Shown here piece by piece: positions 28,529 to 37,724 of a stretch of 64,000 nt of DNA; positions within the stretch are counted from its first letter, which is position 1, and the number at the start of each line of letters is the position of its first letter. This DNA comes from Thiothrix nivea DSM 5205 (lineage in GTDB: Bacteria; Pseudomonadota; Gammaproteobacteria; Thiotrichales; Thiotrichaceae). The translations under genes were made by a program, and so were the position numbers. Location of the stretch: the NCBI RefSeq assembly GCF_000260135.1, contig NZ_JH651384.1, positions 623,693-687,692 of the forward strand, in the 5' to 3' direction. Under the pieces are notes generated by a model. The model had not been told where the DNA came from. It saw nothing but the letters and a program-made list of their open reading frames with translations, and did not search any database.

Positions 28529-29320
28529 ATGCATCCAATGCTCAGAAAAGCGACTGATGCCGCCCGCGAAGCAGGCGAAGCCATTCGCCACTACGCCAAC
28601 AAAGTGCACAAGCTGAATATCCAGAACAAGGATCAAAACGATTTCGTCAGCGAAGTCGACCAACAGGCCGAGCAAATTATCGTGCGCCATCTGCAACGCG
28701 CCTACCCTGACCATGCATTTTTCGGTGAAGAACACGGCAAGCAAGGTACGGACAGTGATTACGAATGGATTATCGACCCGCTCGACGGCACTACCAATTT
28801 CCTCTACGGCATTCCCCAGTATTCGGTATCCATTGCCCTGAAACACAAAGGCCGCCTGACCGTGGGCGTGGTGTATGACCCGCTACGGGATGAAACTTTC
28901 GCCGCCGCGCGTGGGGATGGCGCCACCCTCAATGGCCGCCGTATCCGCGTTTCCGAACGCAGCAGTATGCACAGCGCCCTGCTCGGCACTGGTATCCCGT
29001 TCCGCGCCAACCAGAACCTCGACCTGTACCTACAAACCCTGAAAGCCCTGATACCGGACACAGCTGGCGTGCGCCGCCCCGGTTCTGCTGCACTCGACCT
29101 GGCCTGGGTGGCCTGTGGCCGTTTCGACGGTTTCTGGGAATTTGGCCTCAATGAATGGGACATGGCCGCTGGCGTATTGCTGGTACAAGAAGCAGGCGGT
29201 CTGGTCAGCGACTTGTCCGGCGACAATAACCACCTGAAAACCGGCGACGTAGTAGCCGCTAACCCAAAAGTTTTCAAAGAAATGATCAAACGTTTGCGCC
29301 CCATTGTGACAAATCGTTAA
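28529..29320 (+). CDS. suhB: Inositol-1-monophosphatase SuhB
   Basis: 263 aa, as in E. coli SuhB. Metal-binding motifs are the Glu pair in HAFFGEEHGKQG, DPLDGTTNFLYGIP, and the C-terminal WDMAAGVLLVQEAGG. It hydrolyses inositol monophosphates. In E. coli the protein also joins the rRNA transcription antitermination complex with NusA. The start is at the ATG after CCGGAG (about nine bases). It stands alone, followed after 38 bases by a lipoprotein gene on the same strand, which may be cotranscribed. Confidence 0.96.
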   Translation: MHPMLRKATDAAREAGEAIRHYANKVHKLNIQNKDQNDFVSEVDQQAEQIIVRHLQRAYPDHAFFGEEHGKQGTDSDYEWIIDPLDGTTNFLYGIPQYSVSIALKHKGRLTVGVVYDPLRDETFAAARGDGATLNGRRIRVSERSSMHSALLGTGIPFRANQNLDLYLQTLKALIPDTAGVRRPGSAALDLAWVACGRFDGFWEFGLNEWDMAAGVLLVQEAGGLVSDLSGDNNHLKTGDVVAANPKVFKEMIKRLRPIVTNR

Positions 29321-29358
29321 GTGCCCTTCCCGCCCCCTGATAGACTAAAATCAGGGGT

Positions 29359-30111
29359 ATGAAAACCCAAACCCTTACCCGCACATGCCCCTCATTGCTG
29401 CTGTGCCTGTCAATCGCATGGTTGCCAGGCTGTGAAAAGCGTGACGAAACACCGCCGCCAGTTGCAGGGGAGCAAGTCATCATTCCCGAATCTGATGCCC
29501 TGCAACCGCTGCATGCCGCTCCTGCAACGGCTGATACGCCAGCGCCAGCCGACACCAGCGTAGACACACAGGCAACAGTACCCCTTCAACCACCCAATAC
29601 CAGAACAGCACCGGAGGCAAACATGGCCAACCCGGAACAATCCAGCAAACTGAAAATACCCGCTTTTACCCAGCAGGTTCAGGCAGGCAGCCTTTTCCGC
29701 CTGCGTTTTCTGGCAAACGGGGAAAGCTTCTACACCGAAATCAAGCTGGAAAACAATATCCTCAGCTACACCTACTTTGAAGACACCACAGGCCGCTGCG
29801 AAAAGTGGGTACAAAACACGCCCTGTTGGCGGAAAGAGGACTTGAAAACCATCAGCATGGCCCTGCGGGATGAAGATCTCGACAACCTCTACAGCCTGGC
29901 AAAAGAAAGCGGTATCCTGAAGCTCACACGGGCAACCTATGGCAGTGCCAAACAGGGTCAGCGTTATTACGCCCAGCACATGGAAATCAGCCTGGATGGG
30001 AAGCAAAAGTCCATAACCTACCAAAGTTTCCCCGGCTCCAGCAAAAAACCGGAAGCATTCTCACAGCTGGAAACAGCGCTGGTCGAATATGCCCGCGACC
30101 TGCCACACTAG
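29359..30111 (+). CDS. Putative lipoprotein, unknown function
   Basis: 250 aa. A signal peptide ends in a lipobox (AWLPGCEK), so Cys25 is likely lipidated. A Pro/Thr/Ala-rich linker of about 75 residues follows (DTPAPADTSVDTQATVPLQP). The folded C-terminal part, about residues 95-250, has FRLRFLANGESFYTEIKLENN, two cysteines in RCEKWVQNTPCW, and DLDNLYSLAKESGILKLT. I do not recognise the domain. The residue after the lipidated Cys is Glu, not Asp, which by the E. coli rule favours transfer to the outer membrane. It lies 38 bases after suhB, convergent with recB. Confidence 0.72.
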   Translation: MKTQTLTRTCPSLLLCLSIAWLPGCEKRDETPPPVAGEQVIIPESDALQPLHAAPATADTPAPADTSVDTQATVPLQPPNTRTAPEANMANPEQSSKLKIPAFTQQVQAGSLFRLRFLANGESFYTEIKLENNILSYTYFEDTTGRCEKWVQNTPCWRKEDLKTISMALRDEDLDNLYSLAKESGILKLTRATYGSAKQGQRYYAQHMEISLDGKQKSITYQSFPGSSKKPEAFSQLETALVEYARDLPH

Positions 30112-30123
30112 CGCTTCGCCAGC

Positions 30124-33100
30124 CTATTGGAACAACTGATCCAGCGCCGTCATCAGCCTAGTATCCGGCTTGTGGAAAAATACCCCTGAGCCGGGCTGTA
30201 CGGGCGTCATGCCGCGCAGGAACAGGTACAGCGCCCCCCCCACATGCGTATCCCAGTCATAACCGCTGACCCGCTGCCGCAAATAACGGTGCAGCGCCAA
30301 ACAATAGATCAGGTATTGCAGGTAGTAATGGTGTTCCGCCATCGCTTCCCGCATGGCTGCCGGGGTGTATTCCTGTGCCGTTGCACCCAGTTCGTTGGAC
30401 TTGTAATCCACCACATAATATTGCCCGCCCGCCTCGAACACCAGGTCGATAAAACCCTTCATGAAGCCGGTCAGGGTGCTGAATTTCAACCGGTCGATGG
30501 CTGCATGAATGTCTGCCCATTCCGCTGGCAAGTGCTGATGCAACAAGGTTTGCAGACGCTTCAGTTGCAGATGCCCAACCGGGAAATAGAATTCCAGTTC
30601 ATCCAGCCGACGCTCTTTCGGCAAATCAGCAAGACGAGTGGCAACAAACAATTGTGTATCCAGTGTATTTGCCAGCAAGGTTTCCGCTGCCGCTAGCCAC
30701 CGCTCCGGCAACCCATGCCGCTTCAGGGCAGGCAGCAACACCTTGTCATGCTGGTCAGCCAGCGGCTGGGTAAAATCCAGTTCCTCCAGCATCTTGTGCA
30801 GACAACTTCCCGCCTTGGCTCCGCGTGGGAAGGCAGTACGCGCCGCTTCGTGCTCCAGTGGCGCCTGCCAGGCCAGGGTATCGTAATCCGGGCGTTCGTC
30901 CTCCTTCCCGGCGGCCAGCCCGCTGAAACTGCCGACCCTGGGTACGGGCGGCAAGCGGTGGTGGTAATGGCGGATACGCGGTTCAGCCCGCACACTATCC
31001 ACCTGGTAGCGGATCATCGGTTGTGCTGGCGACAGCAATTCATGGCTGATATGCCCTTCCCCACCAGCAACGATGGCTTGCAATTGCTGATGCATCAGCG
31101 TCTGACGTTCACCCGGTTGCATCCCATCCTTGCGCAACTTGCCGAGTATTGCCCGCCCCTGTTCCAGCTTGCCGAACAGCAGCCAGCCGAGCGCGGAATA
31201 GTAGTCAAACTGGTTGATGCGTCCACTGACCAGCGCGATGGTGCAGTGGTATTTGGCACGGGTGAGCGCTACATACAGCAAGCGCAGGTTTTCAGCCTGT
31301 TCCGCCTCACGGAAACAGCGTTCGGCGTCATCACTGGCCAGTGACCCGGCTTGCAGGCGGGTCATGCCACCTTCCACCTTGGCATCATGCCAACTGAACC
31401 AGGTGCCTGTGGTGGGGCTGCGTTCCAGCCACAGGAACGGGCAATAGACGATGCCGTATTCCAGCCCCTTGCTTTTGTGAATGGTGGTGATTTGCACCAG
31501 GTTTTCATCGCTTTCCAGGCGCAATTCATGCGCTTCGTCCTGCCCGCCCGTGATTGCCCGTTGTTGCAGCCAGCGGATCAGGGCGTGCATCCCGTGGCCG
31601 TGCAGGCGGCTTTCGGTATGGATCAGTTCCGCCAAATGCAGCAGGTTGGTCAGGCGACGTTCACCATCCGCCAGCGCCAGCAGGTGGGCGTAACCGTTAC
31701 ATTGCTGCATCCACTGACGGAACATCGGCATAAAACCTTGTGTATGCCAGGTCTGATGCCAGCGCTGGAAAGCTTCCAGCTGGGCTTCCAGCAAAGCGGG
31801 TTCCTCATCCAGCGTGTGCAGGGCACTGGCAGTGAAGCCAAACAGTTCCGTCACCAATGCCTGTTTGAGGGCAAGCTCATTGCCTGGCTCGGCGACTGCC
31901 CGCAGTACGGCGCGCAGTTCGGTGGCTTCGCGGGTGCAGAAAATGCTGTCACGGGATTTCTGTACACTGGCAATGCCCCGTTCCAGCAGCGCCTGCTTGA
32001 CCAGCTCACCCTGACGGTTTTCCCGCACCAGCACGGCGATGTCGCTACTACGGATGGGGCGGTCGCCAATAGTGGCGGCTCCCTGCCGGGCAGCGTTCAA
32101 CAGGCGGGCGATGTCGTTGGCGACGGCGGCGGCGATATTTTCCTGTACCGCAGTATTGTTGAAGCCTTCGTCGAGGGTGTACCAGTCCCACAAGCGGATG
32201 GAGGGAATACCCTTCAACCCCGCCCCCTCTCCCTCAAGGGGAGAGGAGAGAAAGATGCTGGCCTGATCCTTGCCAGCTTCGATCGGTTCATAGCGGATTT
32301 CGCTACGGAATGGGTTCGCGGATTGCCGGAACAGGTGGTTGAGCGCTTGCAGCAAACCGTTATGCGAACGGAAATTCTGTTTTAGGGTATGGCTATGCGT
32401 GACCGCCTGGGCAGCTTGCAGGTAGGTGTAAATATCCGCCCCACGAAAGCCGTAAATCGCCTGTTTGGGGTCGCCCACATAGAACACGCGCTGTTCCGCG
32501 CTGTCACGGTAAATGCGCGCAAAAATCTCATACTGGATCGGGTCAGTATCCTGGAATTCATCGATCAGCGCCGCCCGGTACTTGGCGGCCAAGCGCGGAG
32601 CCAAGTGTGGGTGCTGTTCCAGCGCCGTATGGAGGTGCAGCAACAGGTCATCGAACGTAAGGATGCCGAGTTGCTGTTTGCGCAATGGCAGCTCCCGGCG
32701 CAGGTGCAACAGCAGTTGCAGGCGCAGGTTTTCCAGCGCTGCCTGTTCGCTGCCGTGCAATTCAGACCAGGCATCCAGCAACGTATCTATCTGCCGGAAA
32801 AAGGCATGTACTGGCGTGGTTTTGCCGTCTTTGGTTTTTTCACTCAGCGCGGCAGTAGAAAAGCGGGCAACGGTTTCATGTACATCGCCCAGCCGCGTTT
32901 CCCCGGCGAATAGCAGATCCAGCTTATCTGCCCAGTTGGGCACATTGCGCTTACTGTAGGAGTTGCCATTCAGCACGCCTGACAGCAGCAGATTCGTGAC
33001 CGCCTGCCGTTCCTGCATCCAGATTTCCTGACAGGTGCGGAAAACGGCGTCAAACGTGCTTTGCAGCCCGGCAAACGCCTCCGCCGTCGCCGCCGGGATG

Positions 33101-33690
33101 TCGGCCTGCAAATACGGCTTGCCGATGAAGTTACGCACGTCCCCCAGCAACCCATCCGGCGTCAGGCCATGTTTTTGTAACAGCCGTAGATGCAAGGGGT
33201 CAGGGGTCAGGAAGTACTGATACCAGAATTTGTCGGTCAGCTCGGTCAGCACACCGTCTTCATTGGCGACCAGCTCGCTTTCAAACGGCAGGCGGGCTTC
33301 AAATGCATTTTCGCCCAGTACCCGCTTGCAAAAGCCATGGATAGTGAAAACAGCGGCTTCGTCAAAACTGACCAGCGCCAGTTGCAGCCGCTGAATGCAG
33401 ACCGCAAGCTCGGTTTCTGCCAACAAGGTTTCATAAACCTCAGCGCAAGCCCGCCGCTCCAGAAATGCCAACGCATCCACCAACCGTTTGCGGATGCGGT
33501 CGCGCAACTCGGCTGTTGCTGCCTCGGTATAAGTAACCACCAGAATCTGGTCAACTTTCAGCCCATAGACGGCTACCAGACGCAAGTATAACCAGGAAAT
33601 AGTCCAGGTTTTGCCGGTTCCGGCACTGGCTTCGATCAGGTTAGTCCCTTCCAACGGGACGCATTTGGCATCAAGGGTTTGCATCTGCAT
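30124..33690 (-). CDS. recB: Exodeoxyribonuclease V beta subunit RecB
   Basis: 1,188 aa, full length. It is a superfamily 1A helicase with Walker A LIEASAGTGKTWTIS, motif Ia VVTYTEAATAELRDRI, motif II IDEFQDTDPIQYEIF, GDPKQAIYGFRGADI, and the late motifs TIHKSKGLEY and LLYVALTRAKYH. The C-terminal nuclease domain has FIDLVFEAGGQYYVVDYKSN (Asp and Lys of the nuclease core) and YLIYCLALHRYL. RecBCD processes double-strand breaks. recC and recD are not beside it in this window; only the gene after recB on the minus strand (a lipoprotein on the other strand) is visible. The segment SSPLEGEGAGLKG in the middle is encoded by a palindromic repeat. Confidence 0.96.
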   Translation of the reverse strand: MQMQTLDAKCVPLEGTNLIEASAGTGKTWTISWLYLRLVAVYGLKVDQILVVTYTEAATAELRDRIRKRLVDALAFLERRACAEVYETLLAETELAVCIQRLQLALVSFDEAAVFTIHGFCKRVLGENAFEARLPFESELVANEDGVLTELTDKFWYQYFLTPDPLHLRLLQKHGLTPDGLLGDVRNFIGKPYLQADIPAATAEAFAGLQSTFDAVFRTCQEIWMQERQAVTNLLLSGVLNGNSYSKRNVPNWADKLDLLFAGETRLGDVHETVARFSTAALSEKTKDGKTTPVHAFFRQIDTLLDAWSELHGSEQAALENLRLQLLLHLRRELPLRKQQLGILTFDDLLLHLHTALEQHPHLAPRLAAKYRAALIDEFQDTDPIQYEIFARIYRDSAEQRVFYVGDPKQAIYGFRGADIYTYLQAAQAVTHSHTLKQNFRSHNGLLQALNHLFRQSANPFRSEIRYEPIEAGKDQASIFLSSPLEGEGAGLKGIPSIRLWDWYTLDEGFNNTAVQENIAAAVANDIARLLNAARQGAATIGDRPIRSSDIAVLVRENRQGELVKQALLERGIASVQKSRDSIFCTREATELRAVLRAVAEPGNELALKQALVTELFGFTASALHTLDEEPALLEAQLEAFQRWHQTWHTQGFMPMFRQWMQQCNGYAHLLALADGERRLTNLLHLAELIHTESRLHGHGMHALIRWLQQRAITGGQDEAHELRLESDENLVQITTIHKSKGLEYGIVYCPFLWLERSPTTGTWFSWHDAKVEGGMTRLQAGSLASDDAERCFREAEQAENLRLLYVALTRAKYHCTIALVSGRINQFDYYSALGWLLFGKLEQGRAILGKLRKDGMQPGERQTLMHQQLQAIVAGGEGHISHELLSPAQPMIRYQVDSVRAEPRIRHYHHRLPPVPRVGSFSGLAAGKEDERPDYDTLAWQAPLEHEAARTAFPRGAKAGSCLHKMLEELDFTQPLADQHDKVLLPALKRHGLPERWLAAAETLLANTLDTQLFVATRLADLPKERRLDELEFYFPVGHLQLKRLQTLLHQHLPAEWADIHAAIDRLKFSTLTGFMKGFIDLVFEAGGQYYVVDYKSNELGATAQEYTPAAMREAMAEHHYYLQYLIYCLALHRYLRQRVSGYDWDTHVGGALYLFLRGMTPVQPGSGVFFHKPDTRLMTALDQLFQ
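32226..32246. repeat. Palindromic repeat lying inside recB in frame
   Basis: CCTCTCCC and GGGAGAGG are perfect arms around a five-base loop (TCAAG). In the recB frame the surrounding stretch encodes SPLEGEGAGLKG, a low-complexity insert between helicase segments. Confidence 0.6.
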
Positions 33691-33887
33691 GATGATTTAC
33701 TAAAAAAGTTGCATTTTAAGTCAACCAAACGGGTGTTCAGGCGTTATTAGGGTTAATGTTTGTTCATTGTTGTTTAAGAGAGTATTGTCAGGCACAACGC
33801 TGGCAAGTTAAAGCCCAAGAGTCCCCAAATAGTTATCATAAAAATTCACAGCCCTTAATGCCTTCAACCCTCCCTCCCGGGAGGGTT

Positions 33888-34334
33888 TTACTTTTCCGGC
33901 AAATCCACCGTACTGAATTTCACCCTGACCCGTAACTGACGCAACACATCCTGCGGTACGCTGTCAGGCAACAGGATCATGGAATACAGCTTGCCTGCCT
34001 GTGACCGCAGGTTCAGCACACACAACCACGGGTGCAGAAAACTGCTGTCATCCAGCCGTACAAAACGGCTACCGTCCGGGGTACGCAGCAAGCAGTTATC
34101 CGCTTGATAAAATGTTACATCCTGAACGGAGTGCGGGAAGGAACGCGCAATATGCAAGCGCCAGAAATACCAGCCGGAAATTGCAATCGCCAACAGCAGT
34201 AACAACTTTCCCCACAGCAATATCCCTGACATCAGCACCATAACCAAGGCCGCCAACCCATGTGTTCCCAAGATGAAAACAACCAGCTGGCGCGAAACCC
34301 CTGGCTGCACATAAATTGGCGGCTGGGTATGCAC
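33888..34334 (-). CDS. YgfX-like membrane protein
   Basis: 148 aa. Two adjacent membrane helices at about residues 16-37 and 40-58 (VVFILGTHGLAALVMVLM; LWGKLLLLLAIAISGWYF) precede a soluble beta-rich domain: GSRFVRLDDSSFLHPWLCVLNLR and MILLPDSVPQDVLRQLRVRVKF. The pattern of two N-terminal helices, the SFLHPWL segment and LLPDS..RQLRV fits the YgfX/CptA family, which in E. coli is encoded with SdhE (YgfY). No sdhE is visible next to it here. A GC-rich palindrome (CCCTCCCGGGAGGG) follows the stop. Function in E. coli is debated; it has been linked to cytoskeletal proteins. Confidence 0.65.
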   Translation of the reverse strand: MHTQPPIYVQPGVSRQLVVFILGTHGLAALVMVLMSGILLWGKLLLLLAIAISGWYFWRLHIARSFPHSVQDVTFYQADNCLLRTPDGSRFVRLDDSSFLHPWLCVLNLRSQAGKLYSMILLPDSVPQDVLRQLRVRVKFSTVDLPEK

Positions 34335-34340
34335 CCGCTG

Positions 34341-35078
34341 TCAGCAGATCAGGGCGCGTAGCAGCGCACGCACATTGGCCATCCCGGTAATCAGGTTGTC
34401 ACGGATTTCATCCATCGTGATTTCCTCGCTGTCCTTGCCTGCTGCCCAGTTGGCCACGACCGCGCAACTGGCATAACACAGGCCCAGTTCACGGGCGAGG
34501 GAAGCCTCCGGCATTGCCGTCATACCTACCAGATCACAACCATCGCGCTCCAGCCGGGCGATTTCCGCCGCTGTTTCCAGACGTGGCCCTTGGGTAGCTG
34601 CGTAAGTGCCCCGCGGAACCACATCGAGGTTGGCGCATTCCCCCGCCGCCAGCAAGGCAGTACGCATTTCTGCGCAATACGGATGAGAGAAGTCGATATG
34701 GGTAACATGCGTCAAGCCATCCTCGAAGAATGTGTGCGCACGACCATAGGTGTAATCGATGATCTGATCGGGAATCGCCAGCCGGGTGGGCTGCATTTCG
34801 GGGGTAATACCACCGACCGCAGCAATCGCAACAACTTTTTCAACCCCAAGGCTTTTAAGCGCCCACAGGTTGGCGCGGTAATTGACCCGGTGCGGCGGAA
34901 TGGTATGGGTGTAACCGTGCCGCGCCAGAAAGGCGATACGTTTGCCTTCAATCATGCCATGCGTGACCGGGCCAGAGGGTTCGCCATAAGGCGTGTGCAC
35001 CACTTCGCGGTGAATGACTTCCAGACCCTCGATTTCGGTCAGGCCGGTACCGCCGATGACGGCAAATTCAATGCTCAT
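34341..35078 (-). CDS. S-methyl-5'-thioinosine/S-methyl-5'-thioadenosine phosphorylase
   Basis: 245 aa, PNP/MTAP superfamily 2. Phosphate-binding motifs are IGGTGLTEIEG and FLARHGYTHTIPPHRVNYRANLWAL. The substrate segment MTAMPEASLARELGLCYA follows CDLVGM. The length and short C-terminus fit the bacterial methylthioinosine phosphorylases (MTIP) of gammaproteobacteria rather than human MTAP, though the substrate cannot be settled by eye. The neighbouring hpt gene fits: MTIP yields hypoxanthine, which hpt would salvage, a combination known in Pseudomonas. It starts one base after the hpt stop, so the two are one operon. Confidence 0.85.
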   Translation of the reverse strand: MSIEFAVIGGTGLTEIEGLEVIHREVVHTPYGEPSGPVTHGMIEGKRIAFLARHGYTHTIPPHRVNYRANLWALKSLGVEKVVAIAAVGGITPEMQPTRLAIPDQIIDYTYGRAHTFFEDGLTHVTHIDFSHPYCAEMRTALLAAGECANLDVVPRGTYAATQGPRLETAAEIARLERDGCDLVGMTAMPEASLARELGLCYASCAVVANWAAGKDSEEITMDEIRDNLITGMANVRALLRALIC

Positions 35079-35079
35079 G

Positions 35080-35649
35080 TTATAACCCTTTTATTGCGTA
35101 AATACCGTTGGCGTTGCGCCAGTATTCCTTGTAATCCATGCCGAAGCCGAACACATAACGATCAACCAGTTCGATAGCGGAGAAATCGCGTTTGATGCCT
35201 TCTACCCGCCGGTCATGCTGTTTGTCGGCCAGCACTGCCACCTTGACCGAAGCCGCATCCTGTTCGTGGCACCAATGGGCGATTTCACGCAAGGTGTAAC
35301 CCTCATCGAGAATATCATCCAGCAACAACACATGGCGGCCTTGCAACGGGGTGTCCGGCTTGTGTAGCCAGGTAATGGTCTTGCTGCCACTGGTTTTGCC
35401 CCGGTAGCGGGTCGCGTGTAAATAGTCCTGTTCCAGCGGGAAATCCAGCCGGGTTAACAAATGCCCGGTAAAGATTACCCCCCCGGTCATGACACACAAA
35501 ACCAGCGGGTTCTTGTCCCCCAATACTGTGGTAATTTCTGCCGCCATCGTATCCAGCAGCGCCGCGATCTCTTCGGCGGAGTGCAACAGGTCTGCATCTG
35601 CCCTGGCGCTGGCAGCTTCTTCCGGTGTAATTGCCATGTGATTATCCAT
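35080..35649 (-). CDS. hpt: Hypoxanthine-guanine phosphoribosyltransferase
   Basis: 189 aa. The PRPP-binding loop is VLLLDDILDEGYTL, preceded by ITTVLGDKNPLVLCVMTGG and FPLEQDYLHATRYRG, the usual hypoxanthine PRTase order; the C-terminal VDRYVFGFGMDYKEYWRN is also typical. It converts hypoxanthine (and guanine) to IMP (GMP). A second ATG (MAITP) four codons in is an alternative start, but the first has TGAG seven bases before it. It pairs with the methylthioinosine phosphorylase downstream: together they recycle the purine of methylthioadenosine from polyamine synthesis. Confidence 0.9.
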   Translation of the reverse strand: MDNHMAITPEEAASARADADLLHSAEEIAALLDTMAAEITTVLGDKNPLVLCVMTGGVIFTGHLLTRLDFPLEQDYLHATRYRGKTSGSKTITWLHKPDTPLQGRHVLLLDDILDEGYTLREIAHWCHEQDAASVKVAVLADKQHDRRVEGIKRDFSAIELVDRYVFGFGMDYKEYWRNANGIYAIKGL

Positions 35650-35819
35650 TATTCAACTCAGGTAGCTATTCTAGCTTAAAATCAAAAAGTCTCATGAAAA
35701 AAGCATGAATTCGACACATGGGGCTTGCACTACGATAATCAGAATATTATAATTTGCTTATATTAATTTTCAACCTGTTTACACGCCGACGGGCGTTTTA
35801 TCCGCTAGAGGTATATTTC

Positions 35820-36584
35820 ATGAAACTGACCAAAATTGCACTTGCTGTTGCACTCTTCGCCGCATCCGGCCTGGCTTCTGCTGAATTTTTCGATGGCTTT
35901 GACAACGGCAGCGGCGTAGGCCAAGGCTATGGTTCTGGCCAGGGCAACACCAGCGGTTATGGCCAAGGCTACGGCACTGGCGCTGGTGATGTTAACGGCT
36001 GGGGTCGTGGCAAAGGTGACGCCGATGGCGAAGTTGATTTCACTATCACCTTCAAAGGCAAAGGCAAAACCGACATGGCTTCCGACATGGCTGGCAGTGG
36101 CCGTGGTGACACCGCCGCCAACCTGCAAGGTAACGGCTATGGCTACGGCAATGCTTACAACAACCTGTACGGCTACAGCAACACCTACAAAAACAACCCA
36201 TGGGGTGGTATGTCTGGCTACGGTATGCCTAACATGATGCAACAAGCGCCTGCGATGCAAGCGCCAGCACAGGCTCCTGCCGCACAAGGCCAGGCTCCTG
36301 CCATGCAGATGCAGCAAATGCCTATGATGATGCCTGGTTACGGCTATGGTATGCAGCAAGCACCAAGCTTCGAGCAAATCCAGAAGCAAATGGAAATGCA
36401 ACGCGCCCAGGCTGAAGCTTTCTTCAAACAAATGGAAGAACAGCGTAAAGCCATGGCTGCACAAGCCCAAGCTACCGCGCCAGCCCCTGCTGCTGAAGCC
36501 ACTGCTACTCCAGCCGCCCCTGCTGCTGAAGTAAAAGCTGAAGCTGCTGCGCCAGCCACCGCTCCTGCTGCTGAACAGAAGTAA
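35820..36584 (+). CDS. Sulfur-globule-type Gly/Tyr-rich secreted protein with Ala/Pro/Gln-rich tail
   Basis: 254 aa from the ATG at 35820 (GAGG nine bases upstream); an upstream ATG in frame adds an implausible leader. Signal peptide KIALAVALFAASGLASA. The mature N-terminal half is rich in Gly, Tyr, Asn and Asp (GVGQGYGSGQGNTSGYGQGY; YGYGNAYNNLYGYSNTYKN), as in sulfur globule proteins CV1/CV2 of purple sulfur bacteria and Beggiatoa/Thiothrix relatives. These secreted structural proteins coat intracellular sulfur globules. The second half differs from classical CV proteins: Met/Gln/Pro-rich repeats, then a coiled coil (FEQIQKQMEMQRAQAEAFFKQ) and an Ala/Pro/Glu tail. A terminator follows the gene. 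The family call is by composition, so alternatives such as another Gly-rich envelope protein remain open. Confidence 0.7.
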   Translation: MKLTKIALAVALFAASGLASAEFFDGFDNGSGVGQGYGSGQGNTSGYGQGYGTGAGDVNGWGRGKGDADGEVDFTITFKGKGKTDMASDMAGSGRGDTAANLQGNGYGYGNAYNNLYGYSNTYKNNPWGGMSGYGMPNMMQQAPAMQAPAQAPAAQGQAPAMQMQQMPMMMPGYGYGMQQAPSFEQIQKQMEMQRAQAEAFFKQMEEQRKAMAAQAQATAPAPAAEATATPAAPAAEVKAEAAAPATAPAAEQK

Positions 36585-36634
36585 TCCAGGCCCCATATGA
36601 GCGCGGCAAAAAGTTGCGCTCACACAAGCTTGAG

Positions 36635-36662
36635 AAAGGGCGTATCACTTACGCCCTTTTTT
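36635..36662 (+). terminator. Rho-independent terminator
   Basis: AAGGGCGTA and TACGCCCTT form a 9-bp stem with a five-base loop, followed by TTTT on the plus strand. The opposite strand also has an A-run mirror, so it may act in both directions between the sulfur-globule-like gene and pyrD. Confidence 0.8.
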
Positions 36663-36671
36663 ATTGCCCGT

Positions 36672-37679
36672 TTATTGGGTAGCCTCCACGCACTCGCGGA
36701 TCAATTCAGGCCCACGGTAAATAAACCCGCTATACACCTGCACCAGACTCGCGCCAGCTTCCAGCTTAGCCTTTGCATCCACCCCTGACAGAATGCCACC
36801 CACGCCAATAATCGGAATATTGCTATCCATATCGGTGCGGAATTGGCGGATCACCTCGGTCGAATGCTGTGTCAACGGCCCACCACTCAAACCACCCTGT
36901 TCTTGCGCATGTTGCAAGCCTTCGACAGACGACTTATCCAGCGTGGTATTGGTGGCAATCAGCGCATCAATCTGCACGGATGAGAACACCAACGCCATGT
37001 CGCGTATTTCCGCTTCATTCAAATCAGGCGCTACCTTGATGGCCACCGGCACATAACGGCCGTATTGTTGTGCCAGCTTCGCCTGTTCCTCACGCAAGGT
37101 ATGCAACAGGTTTTTCAGGTCATCACCGTATTGCAGCTTGCGCAACCCCGGCGTATTCGGTGAGGAAATATTGACGGTGATGTAATGTGCCAGTGGATAC
37201 GCCTTGCGCAAGCCGATCAGGTAATCATCCACTGCATTTTCCACTGGGGTATCGAAATTCTTGCCGATATTGATACCGAGTATGCCCTGATAACGGGCAT
37301 TGCGGACGTTTTCCAGCAGGTAATCAATACCGTGGTTATTAAAGCCCATACGGTTGATAATGCCTTTGGCTTCCGGCAGGCGGAACAGGCGGGGTTTGGG
37401 GTTGCCGGGCTGCGGGCGCGGTGTGACCGTGCCGATTTCGATGAAACCAAAGCCAAGTGCAGCCAGAGAATCAATGTATTCGCCATTCTTGTCCAGCCCG
37501 GCTGCTAAACCAACCGGATTGGGGAAGTCAATGCCCATGACCCTGACAGGCTTGCCCGACAGGGCTGAAGGCTTGCCTAACAGGCCGGTTTTACCCAGTA
37601 GCTTGAGGGAATCAAGAGCGAGATGGTGGGAGGTTTCAGCAGGCAGCAGGAACAGGGCGTCGCGCAGGAGTTTGTACAC
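36672..37679 (-). CDS. pyrD: Dihydroorotate dehydrogenase (quinone), class 2
   Basis: 335 aa, class 2. The N-terminal amphipathic helices ([27 protein letters not shown]) associate with the membrane and quinone. FMN/substrate motifs are [19 protein letters not shown], the class 2 serine context in [23 protein letters not shown], and the phosphate-binding [21 protein letters not shown] with [11 protein letters not shown]. It oxidises dihydroorotate to orotate with ubiquinone as acceptor in pyrimidine synthesis. It stands alone between two hairpins. Confidence 0.97.
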   Translation of the reverse strand: MYKLLRDALFLLPAETSHHLALDSLKLLGKTGLLGKPSALSGKPVRVMGIDFPNPVGLAAGLDKNGEYIDSLAALGFGFIEIGTVTPRPQPGNPKPRLFRLPEAKGIINRMGFNNHGIDYLLENVRNARYQGILGINIGKNFDTPVENAVDDYLIGLRKAYPLAHYITVNISSPNTPGLRKLQYGDDLKNLLHTLREEQAKLAQQYGRYVPVAIKVAPDLNEAEIRDMALVFSSVQIDALIATNTTLDKSSVEGLQHAQEQGGLSGGPLTQHSTEVIRQFRTDMDSNIPIIGVGGILSGVDAKAKLEAGASLVQVYSGFIYRGPELIRECVEATQ

Positions 37680-37682
37680 AGG

Positions 37683-37714
37683 AAAATCCCCGGTTCAGGA
37701 ACAAACCGGGGATT
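37683..37714 (-). terminator. Rho-independent terminator of htpX
   Basis: Minus-strand AATCCCCGGTT and AACCGGGGATT form an 11-bp stem around an eight-base loop, ending in TTTT. It lies between the htpX stop and the pyrD start. Confidence 0.75.
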
Positions 37715-37724
37715 ATATGAAGGT

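Noticed and set aside
31351-32385. A 344-codon plus-strand frame
   Set aside because: Antisense to recB, whose helicase motifs run straight through this interval.
33865-33886. CCCTCCCGGGAGGG palindrome after ygfX considered as a terminator
   Set aside because: The T-run is on the plus strand, where no gene precedes it, and on the minus strand the palindrome is not followed by T residues.
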